From: Gordonia hongkongensis
Lineage (GTDB): Bacteria > Actinomycetota > Actinomycetes > Mycobacteriales > Mycobacteriaceae
NCBI RefSeq assembly: GCF_023078355.1
Contig: NZ_CP095552.1
Coordinates: 744,001-808,000 of the forward strand
Reading direction: 5' to 3'
DNA length: 64,000 nucleotides
Part shown: positions 52,650-60,721 of the stretch, one piece after another
Numbering within the stretch: position 1 is the first letter of the stretch
Layout: every line of letters starts with the position of its first letter
Made by a program: the position numbers and the translations under genes
Notes under the pieces: generated by a model
What the model was told of the DNA's origin: nothing
The model's input: the letters and a program-made list of their open reading frames with translations, nothing else
Database searches by the model: none

Positions 52650-52715
52650 TCCCGCGGTCCCGCTTCCGTCCCGCTGATGAGATCCGATCAGCGGGACGGA
52701 AACAGCACCGCGGGA
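52650..52715. repeat. 66-bp palindrome, right bracket of the AbiEi-like gene
   Basis: Inverted near-copy of 51591-51656: its reverse complement differs from the left copy only at a few bases around the centre and near position 11. The AbiEi-like gene's stop codon ends at 52648, one base before it. Confidence 0.9.
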
Positions 52716-52738
52716 GCGAGACTCCGCGACGGCGCCGG

Positions 52739-53263
52739 TCAGGGCGTCCGGATGGTGAGGACCGCGAGCGCGCCGTCGTCGCTGCGGTAGGTGTGCGCAA
52801 CGTCGGACAGCCAGTGCAGGGATTCGCCCGGTCCCGCCGCGCGTTCTTCGCCGGCGCGACCGGCCCGGAGATGGCCGCTGACGACATGTACGTGCTCGAC
52901 GACGCCGGGCCCGTGCGCGGGCGACTCCCTGGTCCCGCCCGGGCTGACGCGCAACCAGAAGACCTCGGTGACCGAGCCGTCGTCGTGATGCTCGACGTGC
53001 AGCACCCGGGCGGCGAGGTGGGGGCCGGCGCCCTCGACTCCGGATTCCTCGCCCAGGAGGGCGGACAGCGGCACGCCGAGCGGACCGGCGATGGCGTACA
53101 GCGTGTCGAGGGTCGGGTTTCGTTGTCCAGCTTCGAGTTCGGACAGCGAACCCTTGCCGATTCGCGCTTCCCGGGCGAGGCCTGACAAGCTCAGGCCCCG
53201 CTGCTTTCGGATGGCGGAGATCCGGGCCCCGACCGCGCGTCGTCGATCCTCGCCGGGTGTCAT
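52739..53263 (-). CDS. XRE-cupin transcriptional regulator
   Basis: 174 residues from the ATG at 53263, with GAGG close upstream. N-terminal HTH (ARISAIRKQRGLSLSGLARE, IGKGSLSELEAGQRNP) and a C-terminal cupin (GVVEHVHVVSGHLRAGRAGE, AGPGESLHWLSDVAHTY), which senses a small ligand. It is divergent from benE with a palindrome between them, so the regulator is likely to control that transporter. Confidence 0.86.
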   Translation of the reverse strand: MTPGEDRRRAVGARISAIRKQRGLSLSGLAREARIGKGSLSELEAGQRNPTLDTLYAIAGPLGVPLSALLGEESGVEGAGPHLAARVLHVEHHDDGSVTEVFWLRVSPGGTRESPAHGPGVVEHVHVVSGHLRAGRAGEERAAGPGESLHWLSDVAHTYRSDDGALAVLTIRTP

Positions 53264-53305
53264 CGTCCTCGTCTCGTTCGCGTCGCTGCCGACAACCACT
53301 GTTCT

Positions 53306-53328
53306 GTTCGGAACGATACCGCTATGCT
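53306..53328 (+). promoter_or_regulatory. Promoter and operator candidate of the benE-like gene
   Basis: GTTCGGAAC at 53306-53314 is a 9-bp palindrome; a -10 element TATGCT follows at 53323-53328, and the ATG at 53335 is 6 nt further, so the transcript should be leaderless. The palindrome lies between -10 and -35, a position that allows repression by the divergent XRE-cupin protein. Confidence 0.5.
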
Positions 53329-53334
53329 CGCGAC

Positions 53335-54528
53335 ATGACCAGTCCCGCGCCGCCGGCTCGCGGTGAGCCGATCATCGCCGGAGTCGTCACGTCGCTGGTC
53401 GGTTTCACCTCGTCGTTCGTCGTGGTGGTCACCGGCGTGCGGGCCGTGGGTGCCAGTCCGGCACAGGCCGCGTCGGGTCTGCTCGTCCTGACGGTTCTGT
53501 TCGGCCTCGGGTCCATCCTGCTCTCGCTGCGCACGCGCCGCCCGGTGACGCTGGCGTGGTCGACGCCGGGCGCCGCGCTGCTCGTCTCGGCCGGTGCGTC
53601 CTATGACGCGGGGTGGCCTGCGGCGGTGGGAGCGTTTCTCGTGGTCGGGCTGCTGATCGTGGCGACCGGGCTGGTGCCGGCACTCGGTGAGCTGATCGGC
53701 CGGATTCCGACGCCAATCGCCCAGGCGATGCTCGCGGGGGTGCTGCTCACCCTGTGTCTGGCGCCGATGACCTCGTTGTCAGCGCAACCGTGGTCGACGA
53801 TTCCGATACTCCTCGTCTGGTTGCTGGCCATGCGATGGTTGCCGCGGTGGGCGCTGCCGCTGGCTCTGGTCACCGCACTGATCGTGATCGGCGTGAACCT
53901 CGCCGTCGATGGCTACGACGGCTGGGCCGGTGAGACGTGGTGGCCGCAGCTGGCCTGGACCACACCGGCGTTCGACGCGACAGCGATTGTCGGCCTCGCG
54001 ATTCCGCTCTTCGTCGTCACCATGGCCTCACAAAACGTTCCGGGGGTGGCCGTACTCAAGTCGTTCGGTTACGAAACACCGTGGCGGCCGGCGATGTTCG
54101 TGACCGGGGCGGGAACCGTGATCGGGGCGCCGTTCGGCGGACACGCGATCAACCTCGCCGCGCTGTCCGCGGCACTGGCCGCGGGTCCGGAGGCGGGCGC
54201 CGACCGGTCGCGACGATGGATCGCCGGCGTGGCCACGGGGTCGACGAGCCTCGTACTAGCGGTGCTGTCGGGTGCGCTGGTCGTCGTCACGGCGATCGCG
54301 CCGGACGGACTGCTCGAAGCCGTTGCGGGACTTGCGCTCCTGGCCACGTTCGTGGCCGCGATCATGGGGGCGTTCGAGAAGCCGGAGTTCCGCATTCCCG
54401 CGGCACTGGCGTTCGTGACCGCGGCCGCGGGCGTCACCTTCGGGGGGATCGGTGGCGCGTTCTGGGCGCTTGTCGTCGGGCTGGCGGCGCACGGGGTGCT
54501 CAGTCGGCGCCCGGTTCCTGCTCCCTGA
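53335..54528 (+). CDS. BenE-family benzoate/proton symporter
   Basis: 397 residues, about 12 hydrophobic segments (VVTSLVGFTSSFVVVVTGV, ALLVSAGASYDAGWPAAVG, VVVTAIAPDGLLEAVAGLAL). BenE motifs are PTPIAQAMLAGVLLTLC, VTMASQNVPGVAVLKSFGY and FGGHAINLAALSAALAAG. Takes up benzoate or a similar aromatic acid by proton symport. No benzoate catabolic genes are near. Its stop codon lies at the edge of a palindromic element that probably ends transcription. Confidence 0.88.
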   Translation: MTSPAPPARGEPIIAGVVTSLVGFTSSFVVVVTGVRAVGASPAQAASGLLVLTVLFGLGSILLSLRTRRPVTLAWSTPGAALLVSAGASYDAGWPAAVGAFLVVGLLIVATGLVPALGELIGRIPTPIAQAMLAGVLLTLCLAPMTSLSAQPWSTIPILLVWLLAMRWLPRWALPLALVTALIVIGVNLAVDGYDGWAGETWWPQLAWTTPAFDATAIVGLAIPLFVVTMASQNVPGVAVLKSFGYETPWRPAMFVTGAGTVIGAPFGGHAINLAALSAALAAGPEAGADRSRRWIAGVATGSTSLVLAVLSGALVVVTAIAPDGLLEAVAGLALLATFVAAIMGAFEKPEFRIPAALAFVTAAAGVTFGGIGGAFWALVVGLAAHGVLSRRPVPAP

Positions 54529-54718
54529 TCCGAAAGAACCGCATAACCCCTGGTCCCTGAGGTGCGAGGAGCGCAAGCGACGAGCCACGAAGGGCCTGGC
54601 GAGGCGAGTTGCGAAGACCCTTCGTGGCTCGCTTCGCTCGCACCTCAGGGACCAATAAGTGTGTGGCTCTTTCGGATCAGGGACCACTTGATGTGCGGCT
54701 CTTTCGGATTGGGGAGCG
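54522..54718. repeat. Dispersed palindromic element, intact copy
   Basis: Outer arms CCTGATCCGAAAGA (from 54523) and TCTTTCGGATCAGG (to 54682) and inner arms TGGTCCCTGAGGTGCGAGGA (from 54551) with its partner ending CACCTCAGGGACCA at 54654. Inside is CGACGAGCCACGAAGGG and ACCCTTCGTGGCTCG. A further partial copy follows (GTGCGGCTCTTTCGGATTGG at 54693-54712). It fills the gap between the convergent benE and PPK2 genes. Relatives: 20741-20878 with 22389-22490 (split by the IS), and 58606-58765. Confidence 0.85.
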
Positions 54719-54723
54719 GAAAT

Positions 54724-55575
54724 TCAGTCGGCGGCGGCGAGTCGTCTCTTCTCGGCCTCGACGTCGAAATCGGCGGCAGGCCAGTCGAGGTCGAGGCGAG
54801 CGAGCGCGTCGATGAGCAGTTCGCACACCGCGAGGCGCGCGAACCACTTGCGGTTCGACGGGATGACGAACCACGGCGCGGAGTCGCGGTCGGTCAGGTC
54901 GAAGATCGCCTGATATGCCTCGAGATAGGCGTCCCAGTGACCGCGTTCGTCGACATCGCCCGTGTTGTACTTCCAGTACTTGTCGGGTCTTTCGAGGCGC
55001 GCGGCGAGGCGGCTCTTCTGCTCGTCCTTCGACACCACGAGGCAACACTTGACGACGGTGGTCCCGCCGGCGACGAGTTCGGACTCGAACTGGTTGATCA
55101 GGTCGTAGCGTTTCTCCCACACCGACTGCGGGACGAGATCGTGCACCCGGACGGGGAGGACGTCCTCGTAGTGCGACCGGTCGAAGATCCCGATCCGGCC
55201 CGCGGGCGGAAGGGCGCGGTGGATACGCCACAGGAAGTCGTGCTGCAACTCCTCTTTGGTGGGTTTGCCGAACCCCTTGATCGACAGACCCTGTGGGTCC
55301 ATCATCCCGCCCACGTGGCGCACGATGCCGCCCTTGCCGGCGGTGTCCATGCCCTGCAGCACGAGCAGAACCGAGCGGTGGTCACCGGCCCGGCCGTTGG
55401 CGTACAACAACTCCTGGAGATCGGCGAGAACCTCGCCGCGCTGCGCGAGCAACTCCGTGCCGGAGGCCTTGTCGCCGTCGAAGCCCGGCGTCGTCTCCGG
55501 GTCGAACGACGCGATCGGCCCGATGGCCCCGACGCGCAGGGCATCGGCGGCGGGAGTGGTCCAACCAGCGGTCAT
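54724..55575 (-). CDS. Polyphosphate kinase 2 family, class III-like (RSHYEDVL type)
   Basis: 283 residues from the ATG at 55575. Walker A LQGMDTAGKGGIVRHVGG and Walker B IGIFDRSHYEDVLPVRVHDL; the FDRSHYEDVL form separates it from the class I-type gene at 18933. Lid region VVSKDEQKSRLAARLERPDKYWK. Enzymes of this branch phosphorylate AMP and ADP from polyphosphate. Its start overlaps the end of an SDR gene by 4 nt (ATGA), so it is in one operon with SDR and TetR upstream. Confidence 0.9.
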   Translation of the reverse strand: MTAGWTTPAADALRVGAIGPIASFDPETTPGFDGDKASGTELLAQRGEVLADLQELLYANGRAGDHRSVLLVLQGMDTAGKGGIVRHVGGMMDPQGLSIKGFGKPTKEELQHDFLWRIHRALPPAGRIGIFDRSHYEDVLPVRVHDLVPQSVWEKRYDLINQFESELVAGGTTVVKCCLVVSKDEQKSRLAARLERPDKYWKYNTGDVDERGHWDAYLEAYQAIFDLTDRDSAPWFVIPSNRKWFARLAVCELLIDALARLDLDWPAADFDVEAEKRRLAAAD

Positions 55576-56396
55576 GGGGTCCTCTCGGGGTCGGATGCGG
55601 GCGCCGGCTCGGCCGGGGGTGGGAACAGCGGCCCGCCACCGAACGCCGTGCGATGTGAATCCGGCGGCGTGCCATCGTTGTTCACGATCCCATAGGCGGA
55701 ACCGAGTTCGGCGGTGACGAGCGTGCGGCCGCTGAGGTCGGACAGCCCGGGATCGGCCGCCAGCCGGGAGATGACCCGGCCGACGAACTCGGGGTCCTCC
55801 GCGCGGGCGAGCGAGAAACCGGCGAATTCGTCGACACCGAGTGACAGCAACAGCTCGGTGCGGATCAGGCCGAGCCACAACGAGATCGAGCTGACGCCGG
55901 TGCCCCGCAGCTCCACCGCCATGTCCGCGGCCATCTTGTCCAGGGCGGTCTTGCTCATCCCGTACAGGACCGAGTGCAGATGGCCGCGCGAGCCGAACGA
56001 CGAGATGTTGGCGATGAGCCCGCGGCCGGCGTCGGTCATGAGCCGGGCCGCGTGCACCGAGGCCACGTAATGCGCTCGCAGTCCGACGCCGATCAGGGTG
56101 TCCCAGTCGTCGACCGGTCGCTTCCAGAACGGGTCGGAGAACCCGCCGAAACCCTTCGGCGCGGCCCACGCGTTGTTGACGAGCAGATCCAGACCGCCTG
56201 CGCCGGTGGCGATCTCGTCGAACACCGCGGCCACCGCGGCGTCGTTGGTGTGATCGCAGGGCAGCGCGCGGGCGCCGTCGGGGCCGGTTCCCTGTCGCGA
56301 CGTGACATACGTCGTCCACCCGTCGTCGATGAGCGCACGAGCGATGCCGTACCCGACGCCGCGACTGCCGCCGGTGACGAGAGCGACGCGCGTCAT
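55572..56396 (-). CDS. Short-chain dehydrogenase/reductase
   Basis: 274 residues from the ATG at 56396. TGGSRGVGYGIARALID (NAD(P) site), NNAW (normally NNAG), SSFGSRGHLHSVLYGMSKTALDKM (catalytic Ser, Tyr and Lys, with YGMSK). The tail (GPLFPPPAEPAPASDPERTP) is a Pro-rich extension. Overlaps TetR by 3-4 nt and PPK2 by 4 nt, so the three are translationally linked. Substrate unknown. Confidence 0.87.
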   Translation of the reverse strand: MTRVALVTGGSRGVGYGIARALIDDGWTTYVTSRQGTGPDGARALPCDHTNDAAVAAVFDEIATGAGGLDLLVNNAWAAPKGFGGFSDPFWKRPVDDWDTLIGVGLRAHYVASVHAARLMTDAGRGLIANISSFGSRGHLHSVLYGMSKTALDKMAADMAVELRGTGVSSISLWLGLIRTELLLSLGVDEFAGFSLARAEDPEFVGRVISRLAADPGLSDLSGRTLVTAELGSAYGIVNNDGTPPDSHRTAFGGGPLFPPPAEPAPASDPERTP

Positions 56397-57223
56397 CAGG
56401 CGCCGGGGGTCCCGGAGGCGGGATCGGCGGGCAAGGGGTCGGCGGGTGGGGGATCGAAGAGCGCAGGCGGCGCTGCCAGGAACTTCTCCCGGGACCCGTT
56501 GACCTGCCAGACACCCACGACCGCGCTCCAGACCATCATGGTCAGATAATCCACGACTTCGTCGGCGCTGAGGGTGCGTTTGGTCATCCACCAGTCGACG
56601 ACGTGCTGGATACCGCCCACGAGCGCGTGCGACCAGAGCTCGGCGCCGGTGGTGTCCGCGCCGCGTTCGGCCATCCGCAGCTGGATGTTCCCCATCACCA
56701 ACTGGGTGACGAGTCGCACCGAATCGGCGGGCGCCGGAGAGGAGGTGGGCGAACTGGCCAGGGCGAACCGGTACAGCTGCGGTTCGTCGTCGACGGCGTG
56801 CACGTACACCCCGATGATGGTGTGGGTGAGCGTGTACTCGTCGAGATCGTCGGCGATCGCCTCGGTCAGCCGCGGATAGATCGTCGTCTCGAAGAACCGC
56901 ACCGTCGTCGCGACGCCGAGGTCGCTCTTGTCGGCGAAGTAGCGGTACAGGACGGTCTTGGAGACGCCGATGTGGGCGGCGATCTCGTCCATGCCGACGT
57001 CGGCGCCCAGTTCACGGACCGCGGCGATGACACCGTCGGTGAGTTCGGTGCGTCGGGCGAGCTTGTGCTTCTCCCACCGCTGTTTGCGACCGTCGGGTTT
57101 GGCGCCGGTCTCGGCGACCGACTCGGTGACCGTCGTCAGGACCTGTTCCAGCCCGCGCGTCACGTTGGCCGCGGCCGCCACTGCGGCGCGCGCGGCCGCG
57201 GCGGGATTCGGGCGGTTGGCCAT
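56396..57223 (-). CDS. TetR-family regulator (Rv0472c-like)
   Basis: 275 residues from the ATG at 57223 (GTG at 57226 also possible). A long N-terminal extension of about 70 residues (ANRPNPAAAARAAVAAAANV) precedes the HTH (ELTDGVIAAVRELGADVGMD, EIAAHIGVSKTVLYRYFADK). A Pro-rich tail follows the ligand domain. Divergent from DUF445, the same arrangement as Rv0472c/Rv0473 in M. tuberculosis. The two genes share only about 23-40 bp between start codons. Confidence 0.85.
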   Translation of the reverse strand: MANRPNPAAAARAAVAAAANVTRGLEQVLTTVTESVAETGAKPDGRKQRWEKHKLARRTELTDGVIAAVRELGADVGMDEIAAHIGVSKTVLYRYFADKSDLGVATTVRFFETTIYPRLTEAIADDLDEYTLTHTIIGVYVHAVDDEPQLYRFALASSPTSSPAPADSVRLVTQLVMGNIQLRMAERGADTTGAELWSHALVGGIQHVVDWWMTKRTLSADEVVDYLTMMVWSAVVGVWQVNGSREKFLAAPPALFDPPPADPLPADPASGTPGA

Positions 57224-57246
57224 CACGCAGCCAGCGTAGTCGCTCG

Positions 57247-58605
57247 ATGGGTGACACTGGTTCCATGGCATCGACAGTCATCCCAGGAGTCGCCGGTCAG
57301 CACGACGGTCCGCCGGCCACGGCGTCCGCGCCCGGATTCGGCGGGAACAGCGCCGGCGACGAGGGCAGACGCAGGGACCTTCGCAAGATGAAAGCGGTGG
57401 CCACCGGCTTCCTGGTCTTCGCCGCGATCGTGTATCTGTTCACCCGCTACCTCGAGCATCGCGACGGCGCCGACGTCGCGGCCTGGGTCGGCTACGTCCG
57501 CGCGGCCTCCGAAGCCGGGATGGTCGGCGCGCTGGCCGACTGGTTCGCGGTGACCGCCCTGTTCCGCCACCCGCTGGGCATCCCGATCCCGCACACGGCC
57601 CTGATCCGCAAGAAGAAGGACGACATCGGCGAACAACTCGGCGGTTTCATCGAAGAGAACTTCATGACGCCCGATGTGGTGGTGTACCGAGCCGAGCAGC
57701 TGGATCTGCCCCGACGGTTGTCGACGTGGGTGGCCGACCCGCGCAACGCGCCGCGGGTGAGTGGCGAAGCCGCCCGAGCGATCAAGCTCGCCGCAGAGAT
57801 GCTGCGCGACGAGGACGTCGAACAACTCATCCAGGCCGCGTTGAAGTGGGCGGCAGAACCCCAGTGGGCGCCGCCCACCGGCCGCATCCTCGAACAGCTG
57901 ATCGCCGAGGATCGTCTGGAGCCGGTGTTCCAGCTGCTGTGTGACCGGGCTCATGAATGGGCGGTCGGCAGCCAGGATCTGATCGATCGGGTCGTCGACC
58001 GGGACGGACCCCAGTGGACGCCGAAATTCGTCAACAGTCTGGTGGGGGACCGGATCCATCGCGAGCTCGTCGACTTCACCTACAAGGTGCGGGTGGATCC
58101 CGATCACGAATTGCGGCGTGCCATGCACGAATTCGTGGAGAAGTTCGCCGACGATCTGCAGCACGACCCCGAGATGATCGCCAAGTTCGAGGCGCTCAAG
58201 CTCGAACTGGTCGGGCGCGACGAGGTGACCGGTGCCGCGTCGACGGCGTGGCAGACCGGCAAGGCCGTCATCGAGGAGATGCTGTCGGACCCGAACAGCA
58301 CGCTGCGGAACACGTTGTCGGACTCCATCATCCAACTCGCGGAACGTGTCCGCGACGACCGGCCGCTGCAGGAGAAGATGAACGGCTGGGTGGCGCGGGT
58401 CGCGCACCACGTCGCCGCGAACTACTCACAGGAGATCATCTCGGTCATCACCGAGACCGTGCGTGGTTGGGATGCCGATGACACGAGTCGCAAGATCGAA
58501 CTGCAGGTCGGCCGCGACCTGCAGTTCATCCGGATCAACGGCACCGTCGTCGGCGCACTCGCCGGGCTCGTCATCTACTCGACCTCGGTGCTGATCTTCT
58601 CCTGA
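57247..58605 (+). CDS. DUF445 membrane protein
   Basis: 452 residues if read from the ATG at 57247; a start at 57265 (MASTVIPG) is equally plausible. An N-terminal hydrophobic segment (KAVATGFLVFAAIVYLFTRY), a long helical soluble part with the DUF445 motif LADWFAVTALFRHPLGIPIPHT and QLGGFIEENFM, and a C-terminal hydrophobic hairpin (TVVGALAGLVIYSTSVLIF). Envelope-related protein of unknown role, the counterpart of Rv0473 in the conserved block before the XRE regulator and hbhA. Confidence 0.87.
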   Translation: MGDTGSMASTVIPGVAGQHDGPPATASAPGFGGNSAGDEGRRRDLRKMKAVATGFLVFAAIVYLFTRYLEHRDGADVAAWVGYVRAASEAGMVGALADWFAVTALFRHPLGIPIPHTALIRKKKDDIGEQLGGFIEENFMTPDVVVYRAEQLDLPRRLSTWVADPRNAPRVSGEAARAIKLAAEMLRDEDVEQLIQAALKWAAEPQWAPPTGRILEQLIAEDRLEPVFQLLCDRAHEWAVGSQDLIDRVVDRDGPQWTPKFVNSLVGDRIHRELVDFTYKVRVDPDHELRRAMHEFVEKFADDLQHDPEMIAKFEALKLELVGRDEVTGAASTAWQTGKAVIEEMLSDPNSTLRNTLSDSIIQLAERVRDDRPLQEKMNGWVARVAHHVAANYSQEIISVITETVRGWDADDTSRKIELQVGRDLQFIRINGTVVGALAGLVIYSTSVLIFS

Positions 58606-58765
58606 TCGACGAGCCGCGAGGGACCTGGCAACCGGTGTCACCAGGACCCTTCGTGACGCGCCCTCCGCAAGCTCCGGGCGCTCCTCAGGGAGCGGGGGGC
58701 TGACGCGCCCTCCGCAAGCTCCGGGCGCTCCTCAGGGAGCAGAGCGGGCCACCGGTGTCGCGGTT
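58606..58765. repeat. Dispersed element with two 40-bp direct copies
   Basis: After CGACGAGCCGCGAGGGACCT (element type of 54522) come two 40-bp direct copies, 58654-58693 and 58701-58740, each TGACGCGCCCTCCGCAAGCT then CCGGGCGCTCCTCAGGGAGC, then a tail ending GGTTCTTTCGGCGG. The reverse complement of the 40-mer recurs at 22547-22586. Likely ends DUF445 transcription. Confidence 0.85.
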
Positions 58766-58827
58766 CTTTCGGCGGAGCTGGAGAGGGCAGCTTCGCTCGG
58801 TCGTTGTCTAACCGGGAGTTTGCTGTG

Positions 58828-58859
58828 TGCTTGCACGGGCTAGCACTGGTGTTGATACT
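58828..58859 (+). promoter_or_regulatory. Promoter and operator of the XRE-hbhA operon
   Basis: TGCTTGCACGGGCTAGCA (58828-58845) overlaps a -35 TTGCAC at 58831-58836; GATACT at 58854-58859 follows at 17 bp. The layout repeats that at 50548-50578. The XRE gene starts at 58926, so autocontrol is likely. Confidence 0.7.
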
Positions 58860-58925
58860 GGGAGAACGGGCCGAAAGTCGGACACATCGCCGAACGTCGG
58901 GCCCCACCATGAGAACGGAGCGTTG

Positions 58926-59447
58926 ATGCAGTCCGAGAAGGATGAAGCGTCCCCCGACGCGGACCGCGCCTCGGCCGCCGACTCCGGCGCACCGGGTGAA
59001 AGCTCCACTGCTGACCGCGTTTCCGGCGTCGAGGTGGCCGGCGACGACCCTGATTCGACGACCCCCATCGCGGTGGAGGCGGTCGAGGCCGTCGCCAACG
59101 CGGCCCAGGACATCGGTGCGTTCATTCGGTCCCAGCGGGTCGCGGGCAAGGTCTCGCTGCGCCAGCTCGCCGAGCGGGCGGGCGTGAGTAACCCCTATCT
59201 GAGCCAGATCGAACGCGGCCTGCGGAAACCGTCGGCGGAAGTGCTCGCCCAGATCGCCAAGGGTCTCCGCGTGTCGGCCGAGGTCCTGTACGTGCGGGCG
59301 GGGATACTCGAAGAACGGCCCGCGAGCCCGGTCCGTGATGCTCTCATCGCAGATGACTCCATCAACGAACGTCAGAAGCAGATGTTGCTGGAGATCTACG
59401 AGTCGTTCCGGAAAGAGAACACGATCGAGTCGACCGGCAAGGAGTAG
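58926..59447 (+). CDS. XRE-family regulator (Rv0474-like)
   Basis: 173 residues from the ATG at 58926 (GGAG at 58916-58919 upstream; a TTG at 58923 is an alternative). An acidic, disordered N-terminus of 65 residues is followed by the HTH (DIGAFIRSQRVAGKVSLRQL, AERAGVSNPYLSQIERGLRK) and a tail (ERQKQMLLEIYESFRKE). Its stop codon is next to the ATG of hbhA, so the two are coupled. It is the counterpart of Rv0474 beside Rv0475. The palindrome over the promoter is its probable operator; a second copy is at the other hbhA-type gene. Confidence 0.88.
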   Translation: MQSEKDEASPDADRASAADSGAPGESSTADRVSGVEVAGDDPDSTTPIAVEAVEAVANAAQDIGAFIRSQRVAGKVSLRQLAERAGVSNPYLSQIERGLRKPSAEVLAQIAKGLRVSAEVLYVRAGILEERPASPVRDALIADDSINERQKQMLLEIYESFRKENTIESTGKE

Positions 59448-59450
59448 TTG

Positions 59451-60653
59451 ATGAGCGAGAACCCGTTGACCACAGCCGTGGGGCAGGTGGCTGCCTTGCT
59501 CGCAGACGTGCGTGAGCGCGGCGAGGCCGCGAGCGAGCAAGCCCAGACAAAGCTCGTCGAGACCGTCGGGTCGACCCAGGCGAAGGTCGCCGACGCGCAA
59601 TCCAAGATCGCCGAGACCGTCGAGAACACCCAGTCGAAGCTGGTCGAGACGGTCGGTTCGACACAGTCCAAGCTCGAGGCGCGGATCACCGGTTCGCGGG
59701 ACGACGCCCAGGCCCGGATCGACGAGGCGCTCGCCACGGCACTGGCCATCTTCGAGGACGCGAGGACCAAACTGTCGGCGCTGCCGGTCGAATTGCCCGC
59801 CGAGATCGAGGATCTGAAGGCGCGGTTCTCCCCGGAGGAACTGCGCAAGGTGGCCGAGGCGTACCTCGCGGTGGCCGCGGGACTGCTGACCGCGCTGGCG
59901 GAACGACGCGACGAGGCGGTGGAGAAGCTCAAGTCACAACCGCTCGTCGGCGAGAACCTGCCGAAGCTCGAGAAGGTGTACAACGACGCCGTCGGTCTCA
60001 CCGAAGACGCGCTGGGGACGATCTCCGAGCAGACGCGGGCGGTCGGCGAACGTGCGCTGAAGCTGGCGAACCGGGCCGACGATGCGCCCCGCGACGAGAA
60101 GCCACGCACCGAGCCGCCGGTGAAGTCGGAAGGCGACATCGTTCCGCCGGCGAAGGCCGCGACGAAGGCGGCACCGGCGAAGAAGCCGGCACCCGCCGAG
60201 AAAGCCGCGGTCACGACGGCGCCGGCCAAGGAAGCGGCGAAGAAGGCATCGCCGGCGAAAGAAGTGGCGAAGAAGGCCCCGGCGACGAAGACTCCGGCGA
60301 CCAAGGTCCCGGCCAAGAGTTCGCCGGCCAAGAAAACCCCGGCCAAGAGCGCTCCGGCGAAGAAGGCGGCGGCAAAGGAGGCGGCGACGAAGACGGCGGC
60401 GCCGGCCAAGGCGCCCGCCAAGAAGGCCGCCGCCGTCAAGGGTCCGGCCGAGCGGGCTGCCGCGAAGGCCGCCGCCAAGAAGGCCCCGGCGAAGAAGACC
60501 CCGGCAAAGAAGACTCCGGCGAAGAAGGCTGCGACCACACAGACCGCGGCCACGAAGACCCCGGCGAAAAAGGCCGCCGCGAAGCAGACCCCGGCCAAGA
60601 AGGCTGCTGCCAAAAAGGCCCCGGCGAAAAAGGCGTCTCCCGGCGCCGAATGA
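59451..60653 (+). CDS. hbhA: Heparin-binding hemagglutinin HbhA, long form
   Basis: 400 residues from the ATG at 59451 (AGGAG at 59441-59445), about twice the M. tuberculosis protein as I recall it (199). Residues 1-200 are a coiled coil (TTAVGQVAALLADVRERGEA, with the repeat KLVETVGSTQ twice at 34-63 in spirit, TQSKLEARITGS); the rest is a 190-residue Lys-Ala-Pro tail of AKKAPAKKTPAKK-type units that resemble histone H1 tails and the heparin-binding tail of HbhA. No signal peptide. The counterpart of Rv0475; mediates adhesion, aggregation and polar growth in mycobacteria. The tail would also bind nucleic acids. Confidence 0.88.
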   Translation: MSENPLTTAVGQVAALLADVRERGEAASEQAQTKLVETVGSTQAKVADAQSKIAETVENTQSKLVETVGSTQSKLEARITGSRDDAQARIDEALATALAIFEDARTKLSALPVELPAEIEDLKARFSPEELRKVAEAYLAVAAGLLTALAERRDEAVEKLKSQPLVGENLPKLEKVYNDAVGLTEDALGTISEQTRAVGERALKLANRADDAPRDEKPRTEPPVKSEGDIVPPAKAATKAAPAKKPAPAEKAAVTTAPAKEAAKKASPAKEVAKKAPATKTPATKVPAKSSPAKKTPAKSAPAKKAAAKEAATKTAAPAKAPAKKAAAVKGPAERAAAKAAAKKAPAKKTPAKKTPAKKAATTQTAATKTPAKKAAAKQTPAKKAAAKKAPAKKASPGAE

Positions 60654-60721
60654 TCGTCGACGGGCCGGGTGACCGCACCGCGTCGTAGGGTGTCGCAGCA
60701 AACGGCACTCGCGCGACTACA

